The notes below the pieces were generated by a model. It was not told the origin of the DNA. It saw nothing but the letters and a program-made list of their open reading frames with translations, and did not search any database. From Acanthosoma haemorrhoidale (lineage: Eukaryota; Arthropoda; Insecta; Hemiptera; Acanthosomatidae), in the NCBI GenBank assembly GCA_930367205.1, contig OV884015.1:34897288-34961287 (forward strand): a stretch of DNA of 64,000 bases, read 5' to 3'. Shown here in pieces: positions 1 to 11,800 of the stretch; position 1 is the first letter of the stretch; the number at the start of each line of letters is the position of its first letter. Position numbers and translations under genes: made by a program.

Positions 1-349
1 AGACGATAGCTGGTACCGAAACCCGGGAGCTAAAGAGTGTTAAGATAAAACGACACCTTAGGCAACTATTTTTTTTTTCGCCGGGAGACGATAACTTATA
101 TATATATATATGCTGTGTTTAACAGCATGATAGAGCCAAAACACGTAAACAATAATTTTTCAAAGTGCTGTAAAATAATAATAAAAGTTAAAGACATTAA
201 AAAAATCGCTGTTGTAAAACAAAAATAATCGTATATATGCGGACATCAGCGAGCCTTGAGGTTTGGTTTACATACCCTAAAACATATTCATATAAACCAT
301 AAGTTTATATGTATAGACAATATTTTACAGTTTAAATCCTCAGCCCACT
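1..349. other. AT-rich sequence, no gene
   Basis: No coding signal is visible. The word gagacgata or agacgata occurs at both 1-8 and near 84, and a short TA run lies at about 97-111. The stretch leads into the LINE fragment that starts near 350. Confidence 0.5.
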
Positions 350-1066
350 CCCGGAACATAAGGCTCCGTCTCTGACCATTACACTGCTTCCCAAAAACCT
401 GGAGCATATCTTATACAACAGCTCGGCGACTCCAACAATTACAAAACGGTATACTAATGAAAGTGGTCAGAGGTACTTAATTCGAGCAGTGGAGCAACAG
501 TGAGCTTCACGAGACCTTTGATCTGCGTAAGGTGGATGAGTTCATCCAACGTAGACATATCAAATTTTTTGACTCCCTGCAATACTTGACAAACCCGGTA
601 TTTAATACGATAACCCCCGCTCCGTTCCCCCATCGATGGCAGGACTCTGTCGCGGCTGGAACGCTTTAGTCTTAGGTTCTAGGTTTAGGTTTTAGTGTTA
701 GTGTTTTCCACGGTCACAAGCTGAAGGTGAGCCTCATCACGTATTGAGTGTATGTGTATTGGACTTATTAACAACAATCTGAAAGTATTATATTTTATGC
801 ACTCCTTAATATGCATCTGCGAATGCAGCACGAGGAGACAGCTGTAATTCCAAATTTATTTATTTATTTTTGTCATTGTATATATATTATCAATAAAGAG
901 GTTTTGAAAGAAAAAAAAAAAAAGAAAAAAAAATGCAGCATACTAATAATTGGTACGATCAATGTTCAGTTGTGTCATCATAAATCTGTAAATTTGTTCA
1001 TGCTATTGTTCATTTGTTTGTAAAAATGTTTAAATAAAGGGGCTTTGAAAAAAAACAAAAAAAAAT
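350..1066 (+). mobile_element. Non-LTR retrotransposon (LINE) 3' end, 5'-truncated
   Basis: Translated on + with frameshifts, 400-669 gives the C-terminal end of a LINE reverse transcriptase ORF. Recognisable pieces are TARRLQQLQNGILMKVVRGT, then WSNSELHETFDL, KVDEFIQRRHIKFFDSLQYL and PVFNTITPAPFPHRWQD, with the stop at 667-669. The same residues end the longer copy on the minus strand at 26655-27248, so both belong to one family. The stop is followed by a 3' UTR containing AATAAA-type signals at about 891 and 1034, each followed by an A-rich tail. There is no endonuclease and no catalytic RT box here; this is a dead 5'-truncated insertion. Confidence 0.85.
858..1066 (+). repeat. Duplicated LINE 3' tail
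   Basis: Two successive segments end in the same way: an (A)ATAAAG signal, then gtttttgaaa or gctttgaaa-like sequence, an A-rich run, then atgcagc. The first ends near 936 and the second near 1066. The segment before each tail is similar T-rich sequence. It looks like a tandem copy of the 3' UTR plus poly(A), produced either by slippage or by a second insertion next to the first. Confidence 0.55.
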
Positions 1067-1189
1067 GCAGCCTACCATTGGTCCTTCCTATGATCCTTCA
1101 TAGCTCTTCTGTTCCAACACCACACCATCCACAGAGACGATTGTAAGTCTGGGAACGATTTACTCATTCATTATTTTATATTACCTGGC

Positions 1190-1278
1190 TTTTATTTTAG
1201 TATTAATTATTTTTATTTGATTGTTTACTTCTATATATAGTAAACAGTCAAATAAAAATAATTAATACTAAAATAAAA
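1190..1278. repeat. Near-perfect 39-bp inverted repeat (hairpin)
   Basis: The arm at 1190-1228 is the reverse complement of 1240-1278 with a single mismatch over 39 bp. The 11-nt loop is rich in TATA. There is no coding content. It could be a very small foldback element or a recent local inversion-duplication. Confidence 0.9.
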
Positions 1279-4200
1279 AAAATATTGGCTGCCCGTTTGT
1301 ATTTATTATTTCTTGTTTTCTTTTGTGTTAGTTTTATTGTTTTTTTATCTAATATCTTACTCTACAGACTTCTGCATATTGTTTGCCGACCTTTAATATT
1401 ATTAAAAGCAGTTAAACATTTTTTTTTTTTTTTTATAATCATATTATCATTCCTATAAAAGTATAGACTTTATTTTACTTTGTTATAACTATTTTGTTTT
1501 TGTTTTATTTTTTTTATCATCATGTGGGTTATTTAATTTGTTAGACGTGAATTTGTCAGCTGAAAATTAGTGTTACTAGTCGGAATAGACATTGTTTTCT
1601 ATTCTATTATATTATACAACCCTTAAATGTACCATCTTTTCGACATTTTAGAAACGGTCACACCTGACTTTTTCCGCTTTTACCGATCCTTTTAAGCGCA
1701 GGAATAATTCAAAACTTTAGGCGAGTCTCATCGGCCCTAGAAAATTATCCAAATAAACGACTCGGTTAGTGTTCATAGAGCGTGTAAGTGTAGGTGCGGA
1801 CGTGCTAGCCAGCTGTTGCCATATAAGCCTACGATTGATCGCGATTAACCTGGCCAGCAGTTCCCGTTAAACCGCGAACTAGATTCAAAACGAAACTCGA
1901 AGTACAGAACTTCCATTTTAACAGTTCCAACAAATGGTAGTTGGGCCGAAAGAGAGTAAGCAGTAAACTGGATATTGGCAGTGGAATTAGGCAGAATCTA
2001 CGCGTCCTGTCATATGTGGATGGACTACAAAGGACAAATAACCAATAATGTTTTCGGACAATAGTCTCCAGTGGAGAGGGGGGCACTAAACACTAAAGAT
2101 AAAAATAGACAATAAAAACAGCTTTTGTTTTTATTAGGGGACTATGTCCCCTATGAATAGTAACAATAATTGAATAATAAATTTGTCTGTATCTAACGAA
2201 ACAGAAATAATAAATCACTTGCAGGGAAAAATAACAAGCATTTAAAATTAGCAAATATTTACAAGCATTCCCATAAATAAACTCATATCTAATTTGTTTA
2301 CATTCAAAATAAAAATTATAATAGATGATTAAATTAATAGAAAAAGAAGATAAAACTAATATTTACTCTTTTACAAGGTTATAGCCATGGATAAATTAAT
2401 TAATATATATATATATTGAAACCTACCTCATTTTTTACCATTTCTCTTTTTACTTTATTTGATCAATTTAACTTAACTAATTTGGCAGGTCCGTCATGAG
2501 ATCTTTAATTCAAATTGTTTTATGTCTTTGACATAGGAATTTATCCCGATTGATCTCAAGGCTAATGTTGTGGTTATTAATAAATTGAGAAACTAGGAAT
2601 TGTGAAATATATTCAAATACAATGGTTATAACAAATAATTATAATTAACATAGAGTACTGACAAAAAGTATAAAAAAATGTTCAATTCCTTTTAAATTAG
2701 GATAGTTACTACTAATTACATAACATGAATTTGAGCTCAATTTCTTTTAATGGATCCATAATAAGAAACAATATTAATATCACCCAATCGATGATCTTCC
2801 TGTAATCCAATCAACGTTACTTTCTGCTGTTGGTTCTTCTCCTCTCTTCCTGTATGGTAACCGCCAATTCAGGAGCTTGCTAACTGCGTTCTTTTCGACG
2901 GTCGTGCTAAGACTGGTTTTCCGTTCATCCCCATTCCTAGGAGTATAAGGGAAAAATGACCCTTACCACATGTGAGGGTCATGATCTTCATTCTCAAATA
3001 TCATGAATGTTACAATATATATATATGCAGAGAGAGCAGAAAAGTTTAAATATACAGTGATGTTAATTAAAAAAAAATGTAAAATATGCGGAAAAATATC
3101 TATAAAAGTAATAATGAATATATAATTCCTATTTCCTAGGCTAGCAGGCATATTTCTGTGTGGTTAGGAAATGTTGGAATAAGAGAGTTTTTAATCTACG
3201 TAAGAATCAAGGGGTTTCCGCTTAAGAGGGGAGAGTATTCCAGATAGTGGTGGAGTGAGCAAGAAAGGAATGGTCGAATGCTGCAGTTCTGACGGAAAGG
3301 GTGCGAAGGTAAGAAATACATTATCAAGATGATTCACACTGCAGGATATTAAAAGTACGTATGGATCAAGAGTATTGTCTGTTAAGTACCTTTCATTACA
3401 CCCAATTTCGCCGAATCCATTCGGTAATACATCGTATATAAGAAGATTCGTATTATATATATGGATTATTATGGAAAATGGGCCACGAAAATACTCATTC
3501 TGAAAAAAAAAAAATCCTTCAAACACACTGTGTTTGACAAACATAATGATTGTGGTAATAAGTTCAGTCAGCTGAGATTGGGCACGGCGAACTCAAATTC
3601 GACAGAATATTTGCTTCGTCACTAGGTAACGATTACAATATTTGAACGTAACGAACTGGGAAGCACTTGCTCCACAGACTGGCGCTCATTTGACGTCGCG
3701 ATTCGGTATGCAATGTTGGTGATGCTAATCTTTTCCAATTTCTGGTCCTTTTTGTCCGTCTGAGCTAACCAGTACATTTAAGTAGACTAAGATTTTCCCC
3801 CCACTAGTTCTACAAATCGGTAACAAAATTCTGATTAAAATTTTATCAATTAATATAATTGAATTCAAACTATTAATCACTCGTGCCAACATTAAATCTG
3901 AAATTAATATCCAATCACAATTATTTATTCAAATAATTGAATAAATGTTGAACCACAACACGTTCAATTCACCAGTGCCGGACGAGATATACAACAGGTA
4001 AGATACTAACTACATTGATGGCTGTTTCTATATTCAGGTCTTCAAATTTTTCAAGAGATTGGATTGAAAAGAATACGAATATATCGAGGTAACTGTAGAA
4101 TAGTATTCCAAACAATGTTTGCTGACTGAAAAATTATAGGCTGTAGTAAATAGAAAAATTTATATGGTAAATTAATAATAGTGGGTTCTAGAAGACAACA

Positions 4201-4319
4201 AAAATTGGCATTATAAAAAAAATGTGTATTAAAATATCTTATAGTTATTGATAATTAACTGCAACTGATTATTAAAAATAATAATTATTTTTAAGCAAAA
4301 TACAAAAATACTGGCAAAA
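1279..4319. other. AT-rich intergenic sequence, no recognised gene
   Basis: Composition is mostly A/T with homopolymer runs. A more mixed block lies at 1660-2090. Two small adjacent hairpins follow it: arms 2111-2119/2127-2135 and arms 2136-2142/2146-2152. An open frame of 117 codons on the minus strand (3191-3544) has no motif I recognise and is treated as chance. Confidence 0.4.
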
Positions 4320-4321
4320 TA

Positions 4322-4377
4322 CTTGAAACCGGGACCTCCCTAATATCTAGTCGGGGGCTCTACCAGAAAAGCTACGA
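4322..4377 (-). repeat. tRNA-derived SINE-like element (minus copy)
   Basis: Read on the minus strand, the sequence has an A-box-like segment (TAGCTTTTCTGGTAGAGC), a decayed anticodon-arm region and a B-box-like GGTTTCAAG at tRNA spacing. It aligns position by position with the plus-strand copy at 4553-4608, including TGGTAGAG and CCCG. The acceptor stem is not intact, so it is not a functional tRNA gene. Confidence 0.5.
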
Positions 4378-4552
4378 ATGGGACTAATAACTCAATAAAG
4401 GTTTCTTATATTTTCATTATTAACCCTTGTCTTAAATTAAGGGGTCGCTTGGTGTCCTTACGTTGGCCTCCGTGCCCGCAGTGGTGTCATCACACAAATT
4501 GCGAAAGTTCGGCCAATGATAATTTAAATTGGGAAGATTTTTACTATTGCAA

Positions 4553-4608
4553 GACTAACTCAGTTGGTAGAGACCCGGCTGGATGTTCGGCAGGACCTGG
4601 GTTCAAGT
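4553..4608 (+). repeat. tRNA-derived SINE-like element (plus copy)
   Basis: An A-box-like TAACTCAGTTGGTAGAG is followed at tRNA spacing by a B-box-like GGGTTCAAGTCC. The anticodon-arm region does not fold cleanly and no paired acceptor stem is seen. It is homologous to the opposed copy at 4322-4377, so the two are best read as members of one tRNA-derived SINE family. Confidence 0.5.
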
Positions 4609-4854
4609 CCCTGTCATTATATTTATTCTTTGGTTAATAATTATTAATAATAGGAGAATGTTTATAAGAACAAAAATTGACAATATAATGTAACCACAAT
4701 CCTATCCTACTTCATAACAAAAGAGGTGTTGTGTTTGTGGCACTCCTAAGCCAATAATTACATAACAATGTTTGACTACAATAGTAATTACTTGAAATAT
4801 TCTGAGGTTAAATTTGTTATATCACTATTTTTGTCTTAAAATTAGCCAGAGAAA

Positions 4855-5485
4855 ATAAAATAACGGCCCGAGCCAAAGAGAATGGCGAAAAAATTGGCGA
4901 TCGTCATGGAAATCGACGACGGACCATCGTATTGACTTGGAGTTCAATACAGTGAATTTTACGTGAAGATTTGGGAATGAGAAGGATGGCTGCTAAACTT
5001 GTTTCTTGACAGCTGACTGCACTGCAAAAACAAGGTCGTTTGGAAGCATGCTCTGCTTTGAAGGAAGAGTTACGAAATTACCCAAACTTTTTTTCCAAGG
5101 TCATCGAACAGGTGTCGAATCGTGGTGCTATGGATACGATCCTGACATTAAGCAACAACCAAGTCAATGGATGACTCCAAATTCGTCTTGCCCCAAAACA
5201 ACTTGTCATGTGAGATCAAACATTAAGACGATGCTCATTTGTTTCTTCAATATGAGAGCCCATTGTTCCTCCGGGTCAGACAACTAACCAGGCTTTTTAC
5301 CAGGAAATTATTCCTTCCATTGAAAAGGGACATGAAAGGAAAGCGTTTTGGGACTTCGAAGAAGATATGATAAAAACGACTGGCATCACAAAGCGGAATT
5401 TGAAAATGTTTCGAAAAGTGGAAAAAACATTTGACAAGTGGCAAAAATTGCATACGTTCAAATTCTTTGGAAAATCGTTTTAAAA
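4855..5485 (+). pseudogene. Mariner-type transposase pseudogene, internally deleted
   Basis: The three + frames together spell a mariner transposase. RRTIV and DLGMRRMAAKL (helix-turn-helix side) come first, near 4915-5005. Then LTALQKQ, NFFSKVI, and the core ESWCYGYDPDIKQQPSQW with RSNIKTMLICFF in the frame of 5006-5287. After a frameshift come PPGQTTNQAFYQEI and a C-terminal KMFRKVEKTFDKWQ segment. In the usual TGDESW box the catalytic Asp is replaced by Val (GTC), so the first acidic residue is lost. The block that should carry the second and third Asp (HHDNAPAH and PDLAP boxes) is missing. At least two frameshifts and stops are present. This is a fossil copy with no activity. Confidence 0.85.
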
Positions 5486-6140
5486 CATAGTTTCATCCTC
5501 TTAAACTTTGAATCTCTCAGGCTTTTTTACATTGTGATCTTCCTTCCTTCTCAGAATACTATCATAAAACCAACCCATTGTGAAGTATGCTTCACTTTAG
5601 GGTCCCTTTTTTAAGTATTGTATATGAAGTCACAATTTCTGCTGAAATTAATTTATTAATTTAAATTTTATTTTACTGACGAAAATAATTGTTTAAAGTG
5701 GCTACCGGATTGCTAATATAACAATTGACTGGCAAATGAGTCGATTTAATTATTTGCGGAAGATTATATATCGTGGTAGAAGCTCAGTAACTGTAGCATT
5801 ATGATAATGTTTTGTATAATGTAGAGGTAATGGTTTTTTTTTTTCAAAACACTATATTTCCCCTTATTGCATAATAAAAAGTAATTTTATGCCAACATGC
5901 AATGCATCTATTCTAAAGCCAAAATACTTACATTATTGCTCTTAATTATGAAAGAATTCGTTGCATTACGCTTAGGATTTTTTAATTAATTAAGAAATAA
6001 ATATAAATAAAACCTTTGACGTTAGACCGTCGTCGATATTTGAAAATGTTGGTATGAATAAATCTTGTCAAACCAAAGACATTCGTTGAATTCTTCAAAA
6101 GATTCCTTACTAATTATTTTGCTTCGATTTTGAGTTTCAC
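5486..6140. other. AT-rich, no gene
   Basis: The sequence downstream of the mariner relic contains homopolymers and no open frame of interest. A terminal inverted repeat for the mariner could not be identified here. Confidence 0.4.
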
Positions 6141-6430
6141 TCCCTCTTCAATCAATCTAGCAATAATAATAATAACTTTTTTGGCCTGGCTTTGGGCCTA
6201 TAGTTTTTCCAGCGAACATTTCTGTACCGGATAAGTCACTGTCTTCGGATGACAGAAGCCCAAAAGTGTGTGCTTGACTATTAGCTATCATTAATGAGCT
6301 ATGTTTGCCAAAGTTGGGCAAGACCCAGCGCGGGAGAGTAGCGAGGGTTAGATCCCACAGCGAGGCAGCTATAAGAGGCTGTACCACCCCCACCCCCGCC
6401 ACTGTGAAGCCACCCCTCGATCTAGCAGCA
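6141..6430. other. GC-richer island, possibly repeat-derived
   Basis: This block is clearly richer in G+C than its flanks. It contains gggttagatccc near 6344-6355, which resembles a pol III B box on the + strand, but no matching A box or tRNA fold is clear. An 81-codon minus frame through it (6157-6402) has no recognisable motif. The most likely origin is a degraded SINE or other repeat. Confidence 0.3.
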
Positions 6431-7312
6431 TCATTGGATATCTATTCATAGTCCTCTTCATCTAGCTGCCTACTCGCACCGTATCCATGGTAACTTATTC
6501 CACATATTCATGCATCATTACGTGAATTTATCCTTTAAGTAGCACCAGCAAAAATCACTAGAACATTTTATCCGGAAAGTTTTCTTGGAATTCTTATATT
6601 TGGCCTATTATTACTCTCTTAATGTTATTCCCTCATACCCCTCCACTTGAGCTAGCATTTTGGAAAAAAAATAGCGGCAAAATATGTGGAAAAAAAAATT
6701 CTCTGGATTTTACTCTCGAAAATAATTCTATTATAAATTTCTTTCGTCACCTTTCACTTGATGTAGGAAGCCAGGGAGCATTAAAGAATATTTATTTTAT
6801 TGCTCATTTTGACATGATCTCACCGTAAAAATTAAAGAGTGATGTCCTAGAGTCCTTCTCTGAATTGAATATTTTAAAATATTTTGGTTTTAATCTACAT
6901 ACACATCAAAGGATCATTGCTGATGTAAGTCTGATTAATGAGAAAAATAGTTTTTGCTCAAGCCGTTGATGTTTCAATTGAGCTCACTTAAATTATTTAT
7001 TTTGAACTTCCTGCTATATGTCAATATGCTTGATACAAACTGGTTTGTCATATTTAGTTACCAAGGTTTTTGGATAGGTTCCTCAAGTCTCTGGCTCCTA
7101 CAGTAACCGTAAGACTCGCTATCGCTGATCAGCTGTTTGTCTTGAGACAAGCCGACCTCAATTTATTTTGACTTTTTTAATTGGGGTGTAACGCGTTCAA
7201 GCATATTCTAGTAAAAACGATTAAGAAAGCAATCCAATTCTGGATTTACGGAGATGTTAGTCAATAAAAACGTCCATGTCAACCAAAGCTACACTACATA
7301 TATAGTGTAGTG

Positions 7313-7314
<2 letters not shown>

Positions 7315-7347
<33 letters not shown>
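7315..7347. repeat. (AT)n microsatellite
   Basis: An uninterrupted AT dinucleotide run of about 33 bp. It directly follows a small hairpin (ctacacta / tagtgtag) near 7290-7310. Confidence 0.9.
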
Positions 7348-7350
<3 letters not shown>

Positions 7351-10300
7351 CAGTATATTTACCGAAAATAAGCTTTAGTTGCACTATAATTACTATTAAT
7401 GTCTTGCAATAGTTAATGGAAACAAAAATTAAGAATTTAGTCACTCAAATATGAAAGTGATGCTTGTAAACGCCTGAAAAATTTAGAAAAATAAGGTGTG
7501 CTAGTATTGAAACTGGTACTTAAATGTACCCCAGTTTTGGTCAGATACATATTTTCGGATACCTGGTATAGGAAACTCAGATCAATTTTCCAAATACAGT
7601 TAAAGAAAGAATGATATTCAATAACGAAAACGTAAGAAAAACATTAAAATAAGGTTCATAGGAAGTTTTCTTATAGCATTTAGAAATTGTCACTTGTAGG
7701 GGCTAGATGGCGTAATAAAAATAATATAAATAATTTTACTCGTTAACAGTGATTTTATTAATAACAAAATTAGTGACTGTACGAGTTTGTAAAAAAAATT
7801 GCATGTTTGGATGCCGTTCCACTGAACCACGCAAAAATAACTTACTTTTGTATAAATTGTCTTAGTGAATAAATGACAGCATACGTTAGAATGTAATAGG
7901 ATCATTTTTAATATTCTGATGTCATATACTATAATACCCTTAAGAATACAATTATGAGTTTTCCCTGATTCATTTTAATGTCATTATTAGATCTTTTAGC
8001 TATGATGAAATATTTTAACCTCTATAGCTGCTATGTTTTTTTACTAATTAAATTATTAATTTTTAATGTTATACTTAGACAATCTAAATTGATTAAAGGG
8101 TTTCTATTTCCCACTTTTGATCACTTCATTAATTCGAAGTAGATGTAATTCCTTAATGGGGTTAAAGTTGACTTGTTCAACTTAATAGATACAAGTGTGA
8201 AATTAACTGGAATACTACAAATATTTTTCATTATTCAGTCTAATATATTGTCCCGAACTCTTTTGATTTTTTTACTGATTGTAAACTTTTGTTTTGTTTG
8301 CAAATAAGTCGGAATAGTAACTTTTAAGAGAAATCAAGTTGTATGATCATCAAGAAACAGAGCGTTGATACTATTTTTTTAAAATTAGTACTAGATTATT
8401 TGTGTTATGTAAATTTTGAATTGAATTGATTTGATTTGAAAAATCTATAAATTATAGTTAAATACAATGCCTCGTAGTTTATCTAACCACTTCATTGCTA
8501 TTATGTAATGGGTTATTATTACGAATAAAAACTTTCAAATTAATGTCTCACGCTTGGTACAAAATAACGTTTTGCTTAGTTCTTAAAAAAAAAATTCTAT
8601 TGAGCAAGGTAAGAAAAGATTTTTCTTTCTGAGCGTACTGTTCCATGAGCAGCTTCCATGCTCCATAATTTATGAAGATAATGCGGTGAGGAAGGCTAGT
8701 GAAAATTACACGAGGCGGCTCTTCGCCTTTCATGGCTGACCTCCAAGAGCATGCGGCAGTATCTGGTGATTAGGAAAACCACACAACACTTTCGCCCGGT
8801 GATAACCGAAAGTACATCGGGTATCTTCCTTTCTCCGGATGAGTATATCCACTTATTGATGTACTGATCAAGCTGTTGTGAATGAAATCTCAGAAGTAAT
8901 GACCTATCAAAAAAAAAATATTCGAGTTATGGGATTCGATGGAATCCGGAAAGGTAGAAATGAACCCCTTTTGGTAAAATGTATGAAATTATTTCGAAAT
9001 ATATTAATAGGGGATTTTATAGTTAGGACGAAAAAAAAAACAATATCAATTAATAAGCTAAAATTATTCGATTCCTGGTTTTTTTCCTGCTTCAGTGATT
9101 TACCTTCTCACGAGTAAACAAATTTGTGTTATAACCACGATCATATAAAAGAATTGTTTTTTGCCTCGGGCATCATTGATTGACTTAAACGAAACAAAAA
9201 ATCTCTGTATTTATATCACAAAAATTTTGGAAAATGTATTGCGAACATGTGAGTGGGTCGTTAGTCGAAATATCGGCTCAGGTGGCAGTTCTTAAATATA
9301 TCGTAAGCATCCAAAATCATACTACCACCCTCCAATTATTTCACGCCAGAACCTCACGCATGTCGAATTCATGCAGCATGTCGAATCGTTGTCCACTGAT
9401 GAATTTAAGCCAATATCCTAAATAATAATTCACTCTTAAATTCGAAATATTTGTGGAAACATGTGTGATGTGTTTTGCGTTTAAGCTATTCGCTGAAGTC
9501 AAGACACATTTTTTTTTATAAAATGATTGATGTATTTTATTATCCCCTTGTCAAAGGGGTTTTGATTTATGTGAATCTATATCAATACTATAAAAACAGT
9601 TCTTATATGCTGATTGTTATAACTTAAACATGTTGTAAATATAACCACCAAAGTTACCTGGGATCAAATCATTTTTATGTATTATTTTATCCATTTTTTT
9701 TTTCCATAGGGCTTTTCTGTTTCATATTCTATGAAAATTGACATTTTTCATCCATTATTTTCCTTGTCTCATAGATTTAACTCCCTCTCTAACTCCACTG
9801 AGGTTGAGAATGAATGAACCTTCATTTGGATCGAGATTTTTATTATGATTTAAAAAAGTTGTTCAAGTATATTTCACGTTTTAGATCGGCATTTTAAGGA
9901 ATAATCAAGCCTAGATAATATTTATTAATAATTTAATGTAATATTCTTTAGTCAGTATTACAAAAGTTTTTTTAAATTTATAAAAATCTTCATTTAAGCT
10001 ACTAAATAACTGAATGATTAATTACTAAAAACATTCAATACAAAATTGTCAAAACTTCAGAAACGATAAGTCTTTTGGAGGTACTCAGTTTTTCTTATCA
10101 GTGTAAGAATGTCTAGAATCCATTGTGGATAAAAGGGAATGTTCGATGGAATATAGTCATATTCATTGTTTGTGCCTGTGCAGCGGAAACCTCCGAATTT
10201 AACAATTTAGGAAGCAACAGAAGCGAATGCTAGTCGTCGAGCAATCTTTTTTTATAGTAATATTTACGTAATTGATTGTAGCCCATTAAATTTAGCGAAA

Positions 10301-11741
10301 GTCTATTGTTTAGTGATCCTGATGGAGATAACTCATAAAAAAAGAAATAATACGCCTGTTGCAATACATGAGAGCGAGCAATGATCGTACATGTTGCGGA
10401 AGGCTCACACGGGAAAACATAGGCCGAGTTCAACCTTACCTTTTTGATCTTTATTGTTGATACTATTCGCGTTTTGTTTCTCCCGGCTACTAGAATTAAT
10501 ATATTAATAATACACGGAATAGCAATTAAATGTGAAATTTGTTGGTGTTGTTGAACAGTTGTGAATTTGAAGTCGCGCTTTCAATATGGATTAAATTTCC
10601 TGAAGGATCTAGTACTAGTAACTTATTTTCAACTGAAGCTCAAAATGAGGTGAAGCCCCCCCTTTCCGGTCCTTCAGGATTTTATAAAATTGGAAAGATA
10701 TTTATTTAACATACCGTAAGAAATGTTGGCTCTGAGGACACGTTTGTGACTATTTTGTTTGGGTGTCCTGGGAAAGAACTTATATTTTTAACTTGTTTCC
10801 TTCTGTTTTTTTTATTTTTTTTTAAACATTTTATGCCTTTTTCTTTTGCGAGTCAAATGAAACCTACTTAGAAAAAAAAATGTCATCTCTAAATAACCAT
10901 AACTACACTTCATTTTAAAAATAATAAATAATTATAATAATTCTGTGTTTATTGTCATTAACGACTCTGCTGTTGGCGCATCTTAAAATGTCTCATCCGA
11001 AATGTCAAAACCTGGAAGAAGAAACGTAATGGAATGAATCTTCGAATTGGAGATGATTGCAGAGTTACGTGACGAGGAAGCTTTCAGGGACATGTGGAAT
11101 TTGGAGGAGGTTCAAAAACTCTATTCATGGCGTCCAGTACGAACCATAGAATTTTTTCGTATAACTTGGGCACATTGAAGACTTCTGAGCTATAAATATT
11201 TAGGAAAATTTAATTGCCACAAGAAGATAGGTGTTCATCAACAGGTACTACCGAAGGAACGTTTATTATTTATACATTAATCATAAAAAATTATCTTTTA
11301 CATCATGTTTGTAATAAGAGCTCTAACTTCGGGTGATTCTGATATGATCTTATAAACTAACATACGTTTACAGATTCAATAATCCCTAAACCTGCTACTG
11401 GAATTGATCTATTCAATACTAAGTGTCATAAAAATTATACCAGTAATATAATAAATGGTTTTCCAAGTTAGGTTTCCCTCCGTTTCAGCTAGGATACACA
11501 TGCTAAAAACGGCAAGGGGAAAAAATGTCTCGAACCATGACGAAATATAATTAGAGACATGAATGTTCACCAAGAGAATTTCAGGAGAAATGTCAAACTT
11601 GACTCTTTCAGCATACTCTTGTAAGAGTAGATTATAAGAACCAAAAAAAATAATGAAATCTGTTTTTACTTTTGCGGATTACTTTCAAACCCTAAGGACG
11701 AAGCTTTACATTATACAGGTTAAGATGAATCTTTTCGTGCG

Positions 11742-11800
11742 TATCTCTGTCTGTTTGTATATAAGTCAATAGCGGTCGTAAAAACTATTACATCAATACA
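11742..11800 (+). repeat. CTGTCTG-type dispersed repeat, copy 1
   Basis: A short segment starts with tctctgtctgtttg and continues into a gtcgtaaaaact-type sequence. Similar segments with the same order occur near 13465-13530, 34435-34500 and 48668-48740. Copies are divergent; boundaries are uncertain. Confidence 0.35.

Noticed and set aside
2111..2152. Two adjacent hairpins resembling bacterial terminators
   Set aside because: Everything else in the window is eukaryotic, and no gene ends here.
4553..4620. Functional tRNA gene
   Set aside because: A and B boxes are visible but the acceptor and anticodon stems do not pair; a SINE-type remnant fits better.
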